Assembly: GCA_900073065.1 (NCBI GenBank)
Contig: FJOG01000005.1
Coordinates: 1,231,420 to 1,295,419, forward strand
DNA: 64,000 bases
Source of the DNA: Phialocephala subalpina
Lineage: Eukaryota > Ascomycota > Leotiomycetes > Helotiales > Mollisiaceae
Direction of reading: 5' to 3'
Part shown: positions 46,499 through 58,513 of the stretch, piece by piece
Layout: every line of letters starts with the position of its first letter
How positions within the stretch are numbered: position 1 is the first letter of the stretch
Notes under the pieces: model-generated
The model's input: only the letters and a program-made list of their open reading frames with translations
Told to the model about the DNA's origin: nothing
Database searches by the model: none
Program-made: the position numbers and the translations under genes

Positions 46499-47410
46499 TT
46501 TTACTTCCCTGTTATCATAGAAAGACTAGAGTGTTTCGAATAGGCATCGGCGCTCAAGGACTTCCATGCTTTTCAGTCGTTACAATCAGGACACTTTTGC
46601 TTTGGGCCGCGATTGGTAAGGATATGTAGATGCAAATCAAATCTCGCAAATGAGCTGTAGGAGAAAAAGAGCGGCAAGACAAATAAGGTACACGCCGAGG
46701 GAAAGCTCATTGTGAGGATTATGGACGCTGAATTGATGCCATAATGTTGTTGTCTTCGTGACCGTTATATCGCGGCCGCGATTTTCTGCTTCATGTTTCA
46801 CTAGCGTGGATTCTTTCACACGTGATGACTTGACTTTCAAGTGGACATTCTAGATTGTAGGGCGCGGCGCCCCTCCTAGCTTGAAACTCAGAGGCTGGCC
46901 TCGCTTAAATGACGCGCTAGTCCCAATAAGTCACCTAGCCGTATGAAGCGTCGCCCCCTCGCTAAGACAAATCATGTGATATTGGAACCTATAAGTTCAA
47001 ATCTTCCCTGTAGTTTTCGTCGTCCCCTTTCACAAGGTTTCGGGCATCTTCCCTGTAGTTTTCGTTGTGACCCCTTCACAAAGGCACTTCGTCATTGTGT
47101 GTAGTAACTCTCATTCAAGTTCAACATAGAATAGGTCTCATTTTAATTTTGTTGCCTTACAAGATTTAATCGGTTCAGCATGGAAAAGGGACTATATGGT
47201 ATATCACGTGCACATCCTAGTGCTTCCTAAAATGAATGGCTGCATAATCTTCCAGCCACCTCACTCCTTCCAGGTACGATCGCGACCAGGTAGCAACGCC
47301 TTCATGTTTCTTAATGTCCAGCGATATCTGCATTCTCGATCGTGCTGATACTCCTTCAATCCATTGCTTTCCTTCTACACGACCCGGCGATCCCGCAACC
47401 AGCCATAGGC
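46499..47410. other. Intergenic with a short tandem duplication
   Basis: Holds an imperfect duplication at 47001-47084 (shared ATCTTCCCTGTAGTTTTCGT, then CCCTTTCACAA). Otherwise I see no gene. The part before 47411 is the promoter of the second P450. Confidence 0.4.
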
Positions 47411-49123
47411 ATGGCCGTCCTTACCATCATTTCATCCATCGTCATCGCGCTCCTCGTTCTCCCGATCATCAAAACCCTCAAGAATTATCAAAAAGCACGA
47501 AAAATTGGCTTGCCTATTGTCTTCAGCCCATTTGAAACATTGAGTCCCATATGGGCGCTCTTAGCACCTCGCCTCGGGCCTCTTTTGCTGCGCCTTCCAT
47601 TCGGATTAGGAAATTTCGTCCATTACAGCGGATTTGCGTTCTATTGGGATGATCGATATCGGATGCATGAGCGTTATGGCCCGGCATTGTGCGTCGTTAC
47701 ACCAGGCGATGTTCAGGTGATCATAGCCGATGGAGCAGCTGCCGACGATATGCTTTCGCGGAGGAAGGATTTCATCAAATGCGAAGCGATGTATAAACCT
47801 CTGGAGATGTTTGGGCGAAATGTCGACACTGTGAATGGAGAAACTTGGCAACGACATCGAAGACTGACTACACCGCCATTCAATGAGAGGAACAGCAGTT
47901 TCGTATGGCGAGAGAGTCTAGCGCAGGCGAGTGGGATGCTGAGAACGTGGGTCAAAAAGGGGGAAAGGGGTGTTGACAAGACCGCAAATGATACGTTGAC
48001 GCTCGCGCTTCATGTTTTGACTGCCGCTGGGTTTGGCAAGTCATATGAATTTGACTCTGGACTCGCGAACCCGACCGATGGGCACACACTTTCATACAAG
48101 GATTCTCTTCGGATTGTGCTTAAGAATCTGTTTACGTCTATCATCATCACCTCCACCAATCTACCTTCAGCGATTTTGCCAAAGGGTATGAAGCATGTAA
48201 AGCAGGCTATTACAGAATTCAAAGAGTATATGGTGGAGATGGTTGCGGAAGAGAGATTTCTGGCCAATCAGAAGGATGAGGAGAAAGATAACTTGATGAG
48301 TGTTCTTGTCAGGGCATCAGAGGCTGAGGCAGGCGGAAGGAATGGTTTGAGTAATGAGGAGATTTATGGTAATCTCTTCATCTACAACCTCGCGGGCCAC
48401 GACACCACAGCTCATACCCTTGGGTACGCTATCACTCTGATGGCGACAGATCGGAAGCTCCAAGCATGGATCAGAGAAGAGCTGGACTTTGTATTTGGTG
48501 GTAAAGAGGTTGTGAAAGAAGATGACTACGAGCAAGCATTCCCACGCCTAAAGAGATGCTTGGCATTGATGGTATGAATGTCCCCTTCTAGTTGGGACAT
48601 TTTTCGCTAACTTTTACAGTATGAAACCCTTCGCTTGTATGGGCCCATCATAGTGATCCCGAAATACACAGGCGAATCATCTACCAAGCTCAAGGTCGCT
48701 GGCAAAGAATACACCATCCCAGCCGACACGCATACTCCCATCAACGTTGCGGCACTCAATACACTTCCCATGTACTGGGGTCCCGATTCTCTTGTCTTCC
48801 GACCGGATCGCTGGATCGATAATCCCAACCCTGTCCCGAGTCTATCGAGCGAAGAACTCTTCCAGCCTGCACCGGGGGTCTTCGTTCCATGGGCAGCTGG
48901 ACCGCGAGTGTGTCCCGGCAAGAAGTTCGCGCAGGTTGAATTCATTGCTGTGATTTCGAAGCTGTTCAGAAAGCATAAAGTCAGTCCGGTTCTTGAACAG
49001 GGAGAGACTTTTGAGGATGCCAAGAAGAGGATCTTTAATGTGGTTGAGGATTCTTCTTTGGTGATCACGTTGCAGATGAGGCACCCGGAGAGGATCAGGT
49101 TGGCTTGGGAGGAGGTTGCATGA
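47411..49123 (+). CDS. Cytochrome P450 monooxygenase, two exons
   Basis: Exons 47411-48571 and 48620-49123 give 554 residues; the 48 bp intron has GTATGA, GCTAAC and ACAG signals. The start at 47411 (MAVLTIISSIVIALLVLP) gives a proper N-terminal membrane anchor. Hallmarks: C-helix WQRHRR, I-helix AGHDTTAH, K-helix ETLRL, meander FRPDRW, and the haem loop WAAGPRVCPG with the ligand Cys. It should be an ER-anchored oxidase using NADPH-P450 reductase. The family is not the same as the P450 at 10452-12155. The substrate is unknown, and the neighbours do not form an obvious metabolite cluster. Confidence 0.93.
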
Positions 49124-49732
49124 TTGTTTCGAGGCTTAGAGTCTGCATACGGACAATGCTTGGTGTTGAATAGTACCATCAGATTAAAACATTGATTCGT
49201 ATACTGAGTGCATGCCTCCTCCCAATCAAACATCTCAATCCTCAACGCCAATTTTCAATACCTTGTAGGCGTTTCGCATGCTCAAAGTTAAGATTAGGTC
49301 CTCGCAGGTGCCACCTCTGCACCAGCTGCAGAGTCGATTGGCGGACTTCCATCCTCCGGACGCTCAGAGGCACAGGAAAGCGCAGAGAGCGGAGCTAGAA
49401 GCTCAAACTTTATATATTTCACTCTTAGCGATTTTTGTTGCTCAATTCGAATGACTTCGAAAGGCTTCCTTCTAACTGCAGCAAATCACTTCTAAAAGCT
49501 TACTCCCAGAATCTTACTTCAAGGCTTACTGTTAGCAACTCACTGCTCAAGGCTTACTCCCTTGAGGCTTACTCCCTCTCTCCCTATTTCCGCTCTCACA
49601 CTACTTGTGCCCGACTAGTTGCGAAGGCATGGAGATTGCGAAAAAGCCTTCAGGAGGTGGATTGACGATTTGTGGTTGCTCAAGATCAACCTGCTTGTGT
49701 GGTGACACGGGAAGCGAGTCATTATCAGGATC
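49124..49732. other. Intergenic
   Basis: Between the P450 and the CorA-like gene. At 49480-49590 a short, roughly 25-30 bp degenerate repeat (GGCTTACTCCC-type, about four copies) is visible. No gene seen. Confidence 0.4.
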
Positions 49733-51145
49733 ATGCCGGGCGCACTCGGTGGAAGCCAGGCAAACTCAACACGCCACTTCCGACCTGGACCCTCTTGGCC
49801 ACTTGAAGTTAGCGACAAAGATGTCGGACTTGACGATTTGGACCTTTCTGGAATTCAAGGCTTCACGTCGGATGCAGCCTTCAGCAACACTGACAGCATT
49901 CGGACGTGGTCTTGCTCACCAAGGCTGGAGGTCATGATAGGGTTGGGGTCTGGTCAAAATGCCTCACCGTTTTCAGTGACTGAACCACAATTCGAAAATA
50001 TATGTAAAGACATGGAATTTTCCGAACTTTTCTTGCAGAAGATTATTGCAAGAGCATCCATGTTCGAGCATCAATGGGTCTTTTCTGGAGCAACAAGTCA
50101 ACCCAGCCATTTGGAGCTTAGCATATCCGTTTTCGAGAATGACTCGTTCTTTTTTCTCCTGCGATACAACATCCTTCTAGGTGCCGTGAAGTGCCTCCTA
50201 CTCTTGAAATCCATGGGCTACCTCAAAACTAAACCTCTCAAGGTGCAAGACATGATTCAGTGGCTTGAGACCAAGCGTGGCATACTTTGTCGACGTCCCC
50301 TCCTAATTGTAAATGCGATTCTGGAATTCATGCAGTCCCGGGCGCATGAATATTTGAGATGGCGATTAGAACTCTACAACATGGAGTCAAGATTGGGAGT
50401 AACAAGAAATGGCCAACTGCTCTTGATGCGCGGGTACGAGGACGTGAGCTACGATTTTGGCCTTCTCAACGCGGATCTTGCTAGCATCGCAAAACAGATA
50501 GCAGACACAGAGCTATCCGTATCTACTATGATGGAGCAAGCAAAAGCATTTCAACGACTTGTCAAAATATGCGAGGCATGCGAGGCAGAATCAGGTACAA
50601 ATAAAAAGCAGCCACTGACCGTATCTGAGCAGGATGAGGAGGTTCAAGCTACGATCACTCGCGCAGAGCTCTACCTCAAACACACAAAAATGGCTCAAGA
50701 CGTGCTCCAAAGTCTGACAGCCGTTCTGTACAATCGCATCAACAAACAAGACACAGATTCCATGAAGACGATCGCCGTCGTGACACTCGTCTTCTTGCCT
50801 GCAACATTTATATCAGCTGTCTTCTCTACTGGAATCTTCCACTTTCATGCTTCCGAAGCGCCAGATCACCCCAAGACTGTCTCCAGATATGGTTGGGTAT
50901 ACTTGCTCGTGTGTATTCTTTCTACAACCCTCACGATACTTTCGTGGGTTTGCTGGTACAAATGGGGTCGCCACTGGCTGGTGAAACGTGAATTCTCTCA
51001 AATGCAACGCTCTGGTATGCAGGCCACTTACCACAGGCAGCAATCAACTATGGCTCCACCTACACAGCACGCATCCCCAGCCGTCTCAGGAGAGCATGCT
51101 GTAGTCCGAATTTTGGGTTCCTCGAACTTTCGTCGTCCGTTCTGA
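49733..51145 (+). CDS. CorA-like divalent-cation transporter family protein
   Basis: 470 residues in one frame. The N-terminal two thirds are soluble and helical. A coiled-coil-like stretch precedes the membrane (AQDVLQSLTAVLYNRINKQDTDSMKTIAVVTLVFLPATF). Two transmembrane helices follow: residues 345-370 (TIAVVTLVFLPATFISAVFSTGIF) and 390-412 (GWVYLLVCILSTTLTILSWVCW). The conserved DS.SMK.IAvvTl.FLPaTF...FS block is diagnostic of fungal CorA-like proteins. The bacterial GMN selectivity motif is replaced, as usual in this fungal group, so Mg2+ transport is uncertain. Many such proteins sit beside HET or NLR genes in fungi; a HET fragment lies 3 kb upstream here. Confidence 0.82.
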   Translation: MPGALGGSQANSTRHFRPGPSWPLEVSDKDVGLDDLDLSGIQGFTSDAAFSNTDSIRTWSCSPRLEVMIGLGSGQNASPFSVTEPQFENICKDMEFSELFLQKIIARASMFEHQWVFSGATSQPSHLELSISVFENDSFFFLLRYNILLGAVKCLLLLKSMGYLKTKPLKVQDMIQWLETKRGILCRRPLLIVNAILEFMQSRAHEYLRWRLELYNMESRLGVTRNGQLLLMRGYEDVSYDFGLLNADLASIAKQIADTELSVSTMMEQAKAFQRLVKICEACEAESGTNKKQPLTVSEQDEEVQATITRAELYLKHTKMAQDVLQSLTAVLYNRINKQDTDSMKTIAVVTLVFLPATFISAVFSTGIFHFHASEAPDHPKTVSRYGWVYLLVCILSTTLTILSWVCWYKWGRHWLVKREFSQMQRSGMQATYHRQQSTMAPPTQHASPAVSGEHAVVRILGSSNFRRPF

Positions 51146-51572
51146 ATACTTGTGGCTTGATTTGAGTCATGGCAGGCGGAGCAACTTGCTTTGACGAAGA
51201 GGGAGTGGCGAAAGGCTTAGAGACACAGAAATGCTGATTTCGCAGGTATCAGAAATTAACATGGAAGGCCGTCAAATTCGGACAAGAACGCGGGGCGTTC
51301 CCACAGCCTCACTCTCTGCGTGGCGGCATCGAGGCATTCTCATTCGACAGGATTCAGACTTCAGCTCTGCGGGTCAATCGCATTCACAAACTACCTTGAC
51401 ACCGTACAAGACTTGATCTTTGATTGGTATTCGGATATGGAAGTAAAACCCAACGCTCAGATTACCATCCAATTGCCTGAAACACCATATTCCCAAAATT
51501 GGAAGCCATGCCATGCATGGCTTAGAAAAGGCTGGCAGCCTTCTCGAGGAAGTGTTACCTCCCATCATTCCT
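51146..51572. other. Intergenic between convergent genes
   Basis: 3' flanks of the CorA-like gene (+) and the bZIP gene (-). Nothing else recognised. Confidence 0.35.
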
Positions 51573-52274
51573 TCAAAATCTCTCATCTGCACCTTCTAAG
51601 TCTGAGAACATCATACCCGCCAAGCCGTCTGCCTCGATACCCCCAAATACACTGACATTCTCAGGACTCCACGAAGAATCATAGCTCATGCACGTGACTG
51701 ACCTTGTTCCCTTCATGCCTTTATCTTCAAGTAGAGCTTCATACGCTATGCTCAGAGTCGTATATCGTTGCTGAAGTTGCTCATACTCTGAGAGAACGCT
51801 CTTTAGTTTCTCTTCGAGGGCTTCGACATGTTGCCGTTGCCGGGCACGGAATGCTCGTTGAGCTACCCGGTTTTGACTTCTCCTTCGCTATATTGTAGTT
51901 AGCTTCTGTATGATTGAACATCAAGGGGGGTCATTAACTTACTGAATAGGCAGTTGATGATTTACTTAGGCTCCCAGCTGAGGTCTCAGCCGGGCTCGGC
52001 TCCGGACCATCTTCGGGCGAAGGGGGTGATGGCGAGCGAGTGTCGTTCTCGATTGCTGAGATTGCTCTCTCAGGTGGTGACCCGTTATATGTAGTGTTGT
52101 ATGAAATGCTCTCTGGGGACAGTGCTTCAGGTGTCATGTGGTGCCATTCAAGGAATTGCTGCTATCAGGAACCGTGTTAGCTCGGCAAGCGAAGCGAGGG
52201 GCCAAGGGAGTGCCTACCTCAAAGACATTCCACTCGAAGTCAAGTGCTTCCGCGATCGGGTTTGCTTGAGGCAT
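51573..52274 (-). CDS. bZIP transcription factor (Yap-like basic region)
   Basis: Exons 52274-52218, 52161-51943 and 51887-51573 give 196 residues; each intron has clean GTAGGC or GTAAGT donors and TAG acceptors, and the frame closes. Exon 1 begins MPQANPIAEALDFEWNVFE. Exon 2 is Ser/Pro/Glu-rich, a likely activation or linker region. Exon 3 has the basic region RRRSQNRVAQRAFRARQRQ, with N..AQ..FR as in Yap/Pap1-type factors. It runs into a leucine-zipper-like heptad pattern (VEALEEKLKSVL...YEQLQQRY...LSIAYEALLED). It should bind DNA as a dimer in the nucleus. Targets are unknown; stress or metabolite-cluster regulation is common in this family. Confidence 0.85.
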
Positions 52275-53087
52275 GATGATAGTACGTATGTTTGAGCTGA
52301 GGTTCTAGATGTCCAGAGATGCGAAAAGTTCTCTAGCTGCAGAAGATGACTGATGTTGTTGAAGACTTTTCTGGGATGGATACACAGCATGGGTGGCAAG
52401 AGGCGTTGTTATATATCTGGAACCCCTCATCTTGCATCGAGAAGGATGGCCTTCGATGTTAGAGATACGAAGACGATCTTCATTGTTGTGCTTGAGAAGG
52501 CTGGAGGCCTCGAGTAAAGTCCTAATATGGTATTCAACGAAATTCGAGGAGCTGCTGCATGCGAGAGGCACCCTAAGAAGCTGGGACAATGAGATGAACC
52601 AGATGCGGCCTAGTTACCTCTAATCTCAACTCAGCCCTGTGAGGATGGGTGAGACGGGTCACGTGAGAATGTTCCAAGTCGAAGCAGACATCCTACAGAC
52701 TTGACTAGAGACTGCTTCGAGAAAGTAGTGGTGACTTATGAGCTTTAGTGATGAGCATCACAATCGATGTGTCCTCAAACAGCATGTACTTCACCGTCAT
52801 GCAAGCAGCACTCAGGCAATGTCTCAATGGAGCGTAGCGCTGCATGGTGGGGTCGGTTCACCCCCAGTCAGCTGCGAGCTGCTACGAAATCCCGCACCAA
52901 AGCTCCCAGAACGAGACATGATAAGCTGCATCCAGCTTTGTAATCCATCCTTGACCAGGATCAAAGCACAGAGGAAAAGTGGAAGGCTGCTTACTTCCGA
53001 CTGGTAGTTGCCGGGGCGTGTGTTCACCTCCTGAATACGATTAAGAACCTAATCCGGACAATAATGAAGCCTCTACCTTCAATGTAA
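52275..53087. other. Intergenic between divergent regulators
   Basis: Promoter region shared by the bZIP (-) and the Fungal_trans_2-like gene (+). Open frames are short. The missing first exon of the plus-strand regulator may lie here, but I could not define it. Confidence 0.35.
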
Positions 53088-54870
53088 CGGACTGATGGAA
53101 ACGACGAGTGCTGGCTCGAGAGGTACGATGAACATCCCAAGAAGGAAATCAGAGAACTCCGAGCGTGCTATGGGCCCGAGCTGACGATTTGCCTAACAGA
53201 GCTTGATCAAGCACGACTTGATGTCGAAGACGACCCCGCTCAGGGTACCAGCGTCAAGGCAAATGTACCACCGGCTCAAGGCTTCGAATGGATCGCACAC
53301 GGAGACGCTTCCGCTCGTCGCAGAGCCAGAGCTCACGTAACAAGAGGGTTCAGAAGAGCAAAGGCCGCTCAAGCGCAATCAGAGAAAGCAGAGGACAATG
53401 TCGTACGAAAAAAAGCAAAGAAGCCGAAAGGCGGCTCTCCACCAGATTCATCAAGTTCAAGCAGTTCATCGACATCTCCTGCGGCGACAACACCCTTATA
53501 TATCGAGGAGGTTAGTGCTACACCAACTGCATCGACGCTGGTGAAGAGTCTGGGCTCCGGCAGGACCGATCCATTCTCGTCTTTGCCGGTCAATATGAGC
53601 CCTGACACACATGCACTACTTGACCATTGTAAGTCTATCCCACTGCAAGTGCCGTCTAAATATTACTGAACGTGCATGGAAGATTTCTTTGGTATGGCGC
53701 CCCTGAGCTTTGCCGGTGACCAACGTGCCAACTTCCAGCCTGTGAAATCTCTCATCTTCAACGTGGGCCTTGCAGACTCGTCAGTCTTTCATACCATTCT
53801 CTCTGCTGCTGCGCAAGACATCGCGTACATACGTGGAGAGCAAGAACCTGAGGATGTGGTGAAGCATAGAGGTACCGCTTTGGGTTTGATCAAGAGCCGG
53901 GTCTTGAATTGGCAGAAAGGATCTCCAGATGGTACCCTGGTTGCAGTAGCCCTGCTTGCGGGGTCTGAGGTTTGTAACCTTTCCCGACGATCTGGTAACC
54001 TTCTCCGGCTGACCACAGAACAAGCTTTTGTTCGGCACACCTCCAAAATTTAATACCCACATGGAGGGGCTAGCGACCCTCCTTAAACTCCGAGGCGGCT
54101 TAGAGGCTTTTCGAGAAACGAATCCAGAGCTGTATGGCATCGTATCCTGGTAAGTTCACAGGCATTCTTTGTAAGCAGTACCCTAACTATTTAGGATCGA
54201 CTGCTCGGGCTCTTGCAACATGCTTTCCAAGCGTCGGTTCACTCCAAGAAAATACGTCCCAGACCTGTTGTACACTGTCACTGATGGTGTACCGGAGAAG
54301 ATCATTCGTGGGCTGCCAATTGGGTATGATCTCTACAAAGAACTTGCCAGCACTTTCAAAGGCATGCATACCGTAACCTCATTGGTCCAATCAGGTGGAG
54401 CCATGGCCCCAGATCTTGGTCTCGAGAGGCCGGACTTCATTGTCCAGACCGAAGGAGAGCTGTACAGGACCCTCTGCACACCAGACACCGACGGAGTCAG
54501 AAGTCGTCGCCGCCATGTCCACCAGTCACTCCTGATACTTCCCCTCGTGCACATGGCTTTGGTGTCGGAGTACGAGGGCCCATCAGCAGAGCTCTTCCTG
54601 TATCGGTTCCGAGTGACCCTGATAGGCGACACCACGCCATGGGGTGAAGCAGTTGCCAGTCTTTTCCGCTCGATGCTCGCAGGTGAGCCATGGGATTCGG
54701 AACTCTTTGCTGTGCAGATTTCACACCTTTTGGATGTCTGCATCACTCTTGAGTGGAATTCATGGCGAGATATCAAGACTGCATTGCTGCAATTTTTCAT
54801 ATATGACACTGCATGTCGTGGGCCTCTGCAGGAGTCCTGGAAGAATCGGATAATGACGATAACGAGGTGA
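53088..54870 (+). CDS. Fungal_trans_2-like regulator (start not located)
   Basis: Exons 53088-53628, 53683-53969, 54025-54149 and 54195-54870 are in frame across three GT-AG introns (donors GTAAGT, GTTTGT, GTAAGT). They give at least 542 residues. The N-terminal part has GFEWIAHGD...RRRARAHVTRGFRRAK, a basic motif typical of a fungal regulator family without a zinc cluster. A Ser-rich linker and a conserved DPFSSLPVNMSPDTHALLDHYF block follow. The C-terminal helical region (LIFNVGLADSSVFHTILSAAA, GLATLLKLRGGLEAF) fits the Fungal_trans_2/DUF3468 domain. A TAA precedes 53088, and no in-frame Met occurs before the conserved region. So either an upstream exon was missed or the start has been lost. 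Nuclear regulatory role inferred from family. Confidence 0.75.
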
Positions 54871-55203
54871 AAGAACTTGCCTCCATTTTGAATGGAACAT
54901 TTCGCGGTGTCGCTATCATGGTAGACTGTCGTAGTTGCTGAGAACATCTAGCCCTGCGAAACCCGCACTGGCAGTGGATGACTGGCCAGGAATGTATCGC
55001 AATGAACTTCTGTGAGAGGAGGCTGCTTGATGGACAGAGTATGGGGCGGGAAGCGGGTTCTCGGCCTGCATGTCGAGAGCTATGTCGGATCAAGGAGGTA
55101 AAGTCGAATCGGGCGTCGCAGCTCGACCGTGGTACGGAGTTGGAGCTGAAGCGCGAGGGTTACGTCCATCACGCGACGGACTGCAAGATAAGAGGGACGA
55201 AAC

Positions 55204-55231
55204 GAAAAGAAAAGAAAAGAAAAGAAAAGAA
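55204..55231 (+). repeat. (GAAAA)n microsatellite
   Basis: About five perfect copies of GAAAA lie just 3' of the double-chromodomain gene's stop codon, between two convergent genes. Confidence 0.8.
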
Positions 55232-55299
55232 CTCGCCATCATCGGCAGACTCGAGAGTCTCAGAGAATCTTCATGTTCAGGTTTGATTCGTCTATCCAA

Positions 55300-57749
55300 C
55301 TACTTTTTCTTCCTGCCCTTCTTCGCTTCGAAAGCCTCCGCAAGCCAAGGGACATCAGCGCCTAGCCTCTCACATGGCTCCCAAGTCCTATCTTTGACAA
55401 GTTCGTACCCCTTCCACTTGACCAAATAGTGGGGAACACCCTTGAATTTCTTCTTTCCAAGAATTCTCTCTGGGATATTCTCAGCACTGATAATATCCAA
55501 TTCAACCTCCGCTACAACAACTTCCTGCTCTGATTCTGGCTCCTTGACACTGGCAGGGCTGTCATCGCTAGGTTGTGCTTTAATATTTTGTTGGTTCCTA
55601 GGACCGCCGTCATGATCAATGATTGCGTTGTCGATGTCAACTTCCGTCTGGACTTCGACTTCCCGCTCGACTACCGACTCGACTACCAGCTCGATTCTTT
55701 TCGCTTCACCTTCAGGTTCAGCGTCGTCCTTCGACAACATCCAAGCCATTACAAGATCTGGTGCGATCTGCATGATGAGATTCTCAGAATTCCAGGTCCA
55801 ATCCCTTTCATCGGGATATCCTTCCCATTTGACAAGGAATTGGATACCCTCAGGTCCTGAGCGTTCCTCCAGAATTCGTTTAACGACATATTGCTCTTCT
55901 TCAACCTGCAGATCCGGTAATGAAGATGTCCATACTTCGGGATTCTGAGAAGGATCATCTGGCCGAGAAATTGGTGAAGTAAATGAGGCAGGGTTTGCGA
56001 GTTGCAAATCAGCTTGTCTTGTACTTTCAATCTCCAAGTCTTCCAGTTGTACAGTCTCAAAGTCGGGTTGTGTGGCGGTAGATTGTGTCCAGTCCAGTGC
56101 TGGCAAGTCATCACCATGCTCGCTATTCCTGGTGAGGCCCACAAACTCGGCTCGAGATTGAGAGACCGGAACTTCTCGAGTCAGGTCAATAATCTCCGCC
56201 GCGGACGCGTTGCGGGACCCGGGGTTAGGGTCCCTTCCGTGAAATGAAGAAGAGAAAACAGATCCTGATGCGAAGATATATGATGATGCTCGAGGACGTC
56301 CGGCTCTCAGTTCTGCTTGGGTAAACCCCATTTCCGGAACATCCCGGTCCTCGAATGGATCCTTGAAATTCGCTGCAAGACTTCCGGGAGACTCTGGCGC
56401 TGGTCTGGAAACAGGTGGTAGGCTGCTCAGGTCGACGAAGTCGAGCAAAGGCTCCTTTGCGTCATGGATGATGCTACTTCGAGGTAGATCTAATGCTGGT
56501 CGAATTTCCGGAGTTGGACTGCGAACAAGCTCCACACCTTCCCAAATATTAGCAAAAGCTTCCTGGACTGTCCTCAATGGCAGACTGGGTTCTCGAGGAG
56601 GTTCGATTATCTCGTCTATTTGAGGAACGACGAATTTTCGAGGCTGGACTTTGGTCGGGCGTTTATGCAGAGCAGACGGGTGGTTACATGATGCCGAAGT
56701 GGTGGCCGGTCGGTGTCCATTATGAGATTTCTTTGCTGCTGTCCTAGAGACATCTGGTGCCTGGAATTCTTCGAAGCCGTCGCGCGTTCGTTTTCTTGAA
56801 TGGTTCGAAGGCCTGCTCGTGATGACGCTGGACGTGGTTGTTGATTTTCGTACAGAGGAGCTGGTAGGAGAGGTTTTTCCAGTTCGCGACCTCTCAGCCG
56901 CCTTTTCATAAACAGGGGGTAAATAATATCTCTTATACTCCTCGCACGCTCGTGGAGTCGAAGTTTGGGACGACTTGGGGGTCGTTGCTGCGCTGGTTGG
57001 CGCTGAGAGAGTGTGGTCATAGTCCCTGCGATTCCTGGAGGATCTCGACTTCTTTGGATGTTTATATGTGATCCAGTTGCTGATCTCTCCTTCTCCATGG
57101 AAAACTCCAGGTATATCCTTAAAATCAACCATGGGGACTACCTTACGTTTCCAGGACTGTCTCTCTATTTCTCTTTCAATATCACCCCCCTTGTACAGCA
57201 GCATCTCCGAGTTCTTCGTCCCATCGAAAAGTGCAAGTCTGCGAAGATTTCTGAACTTCCGCGCAAGCTGAGGCACCGAAAGCCAATCCATCCATCCCCC
57301 CACATTAATTGCCAACGTTCGCAATTCGTCTCTCTCTAACTTCCCAAAATTCCAAGGAGACCATTGCTGTGTATTGATCACCAACATATCAAAACGCAAG
57401 TCTATGCAGACATTGTGCAGTCGCGACAAATTTTCCCACCCTCTTTCCTGCACCAGATCCTCATATGGTTGATACGCTGATGTTCCCAAGAATTGCGGCA
57501 GCCATGGCTTGTATTTCTTCAGAGTTACTTCTCGCGACACTTGGCAGACTTGTAGGAGTGGAGGAGGTCGAGTCTTGGAGTATATTTCGCCGTCTTTGAA
57601 GAAGATTTCCACGACTCGAGGTTGCCATTCTGCAATGAGCGCGATACGGAAGATTTCTATCAAACGGGTTAGCATTGCGCTTCCTTGAAGGCAAACAATA
57701 ACTGACCATGGCGGATTTCATAAGGCAGGTCGTCGAATTGGGTCGGCAT
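55300..57749 (-). CDS. 2EXR (F-box-like) plus double-chromodomain protein, intact
   Basis: Exons 57749-57707 and 57656-55300 give 799 residues; the 50 bp intron (GTCAGT donor, GCTAACC branch, GATAG acceptor) splits the first domain. Residues 1-80 form the 2EXR domain: FDDLPYEIRHEIFRIAL, PRVVEIFFKDGEIYSKTRPPPLLQVCQVSREV. The long middle (250-590) is Ser/Pro-rich and disordered, with a basic SRKRTRDGFE motif. Chromodomain 1 is at about 601-657 (QYVVKRILEERSGPEG...FLVKWEGYPDERDWTW) and keeps the Tyr/Trp/Trp cage pattern. Chromodomain 2 is at about 740-795 (IPERILGKKKFKG...YLVKWKGYELVKDRTW). The C-terminus is basic (KKGRKKK). Chromodomains bind methylated histone tails. 2EXR resembles an F-box, so a chromatin-targeted ubiquitin adaptor is conceivable but unproven. 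A divergent paralog lies at 42843-44486. Confidence 0.88.
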
Positions 57750-57868
57750 GGTTTGAGAGGTACAGCACTCAAGGGGCATTGTTTGTGGAGTCGCAATTGA
57801 TCATTGAAAGACACGGATGAGGCCAATGGAACCCGCCGCGGAACACCATTTAATGCGTCGCGGGGCAT

Positions 57869-57896
57869 CGCGTTCAACGCGTGGTGGAATGACGCG
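57869..57896 (-). promoter_or_regulatory. Cluster of ACGCG/ACGCGT (MCB-like) motifs
   Basis: CGCGT at 57869-57873, the palindrome ACGCGT at 57877-57882 and ACGCG at 57892-57896 lie 120-147 bp upstream of the start at 57749. The paralog at 42843 has four ACGCG at 106-138 bp. This suggests shared G1/S-type (MBF) control; inference only. Confidence 0.5.
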
Positions 57897-58513
57897 CTAG
57901 TTCTGGCCCTGAAGTAGCTGAACTTCTAGAATCTCGGGGTGCATTAGCGTACTTCAGCCCCTACCAATAGCCCGGCAAAGCTTTCCATCTTGCCTTCCAG
58001 CATCACACAAGCATCACTGGCACGACTTCGCGGCATCTCGAGATAATACCCTACTTTTGTACAACCTTGCCATGTGTCAGCTGACTCCTGACATCGTTCA
58101 CATGTTCACATCCTCACTTCCGCCGACAGAAGGCTTCAGTAAAGTAGACTAAGCGGATCTACGGCGGTACAATCATCTCATGCTGTATCTCATGAGGACT
58201 TCGAGGCGGCCCCTTTGGGCATCACAGACGATGAATTTGCAATCGCCTATGATGGTTGACCATGCCACAGCTCCACAATTTCCAGATACCGGGTTTCCGG
58301 TGAGTGCTGTTACGCAGATTCCAAAATGACGTGACGGACAGAACGGTGAGTATATAATTCTTTCGATACTCGGTCCTCTCAGCATGATCAGACCAGGAAC
58401 GAGGTATCATAGTCCTTTGCTGGAATTCCCTTTTGATCAAGTAAGTCTCCCCTCGACGCTACATGTTAGCAGAGGTCTGACTATAACAGGGTATAAATCC
58501 GATAATCGTATTA
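57897..58513. other. Intergenic between divergent genes
   Basis: Upstream of the chromodomain gene (-) and the NmrA-like gene (+). No coding resemblance or repeat seen. Confidence 0.35.
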
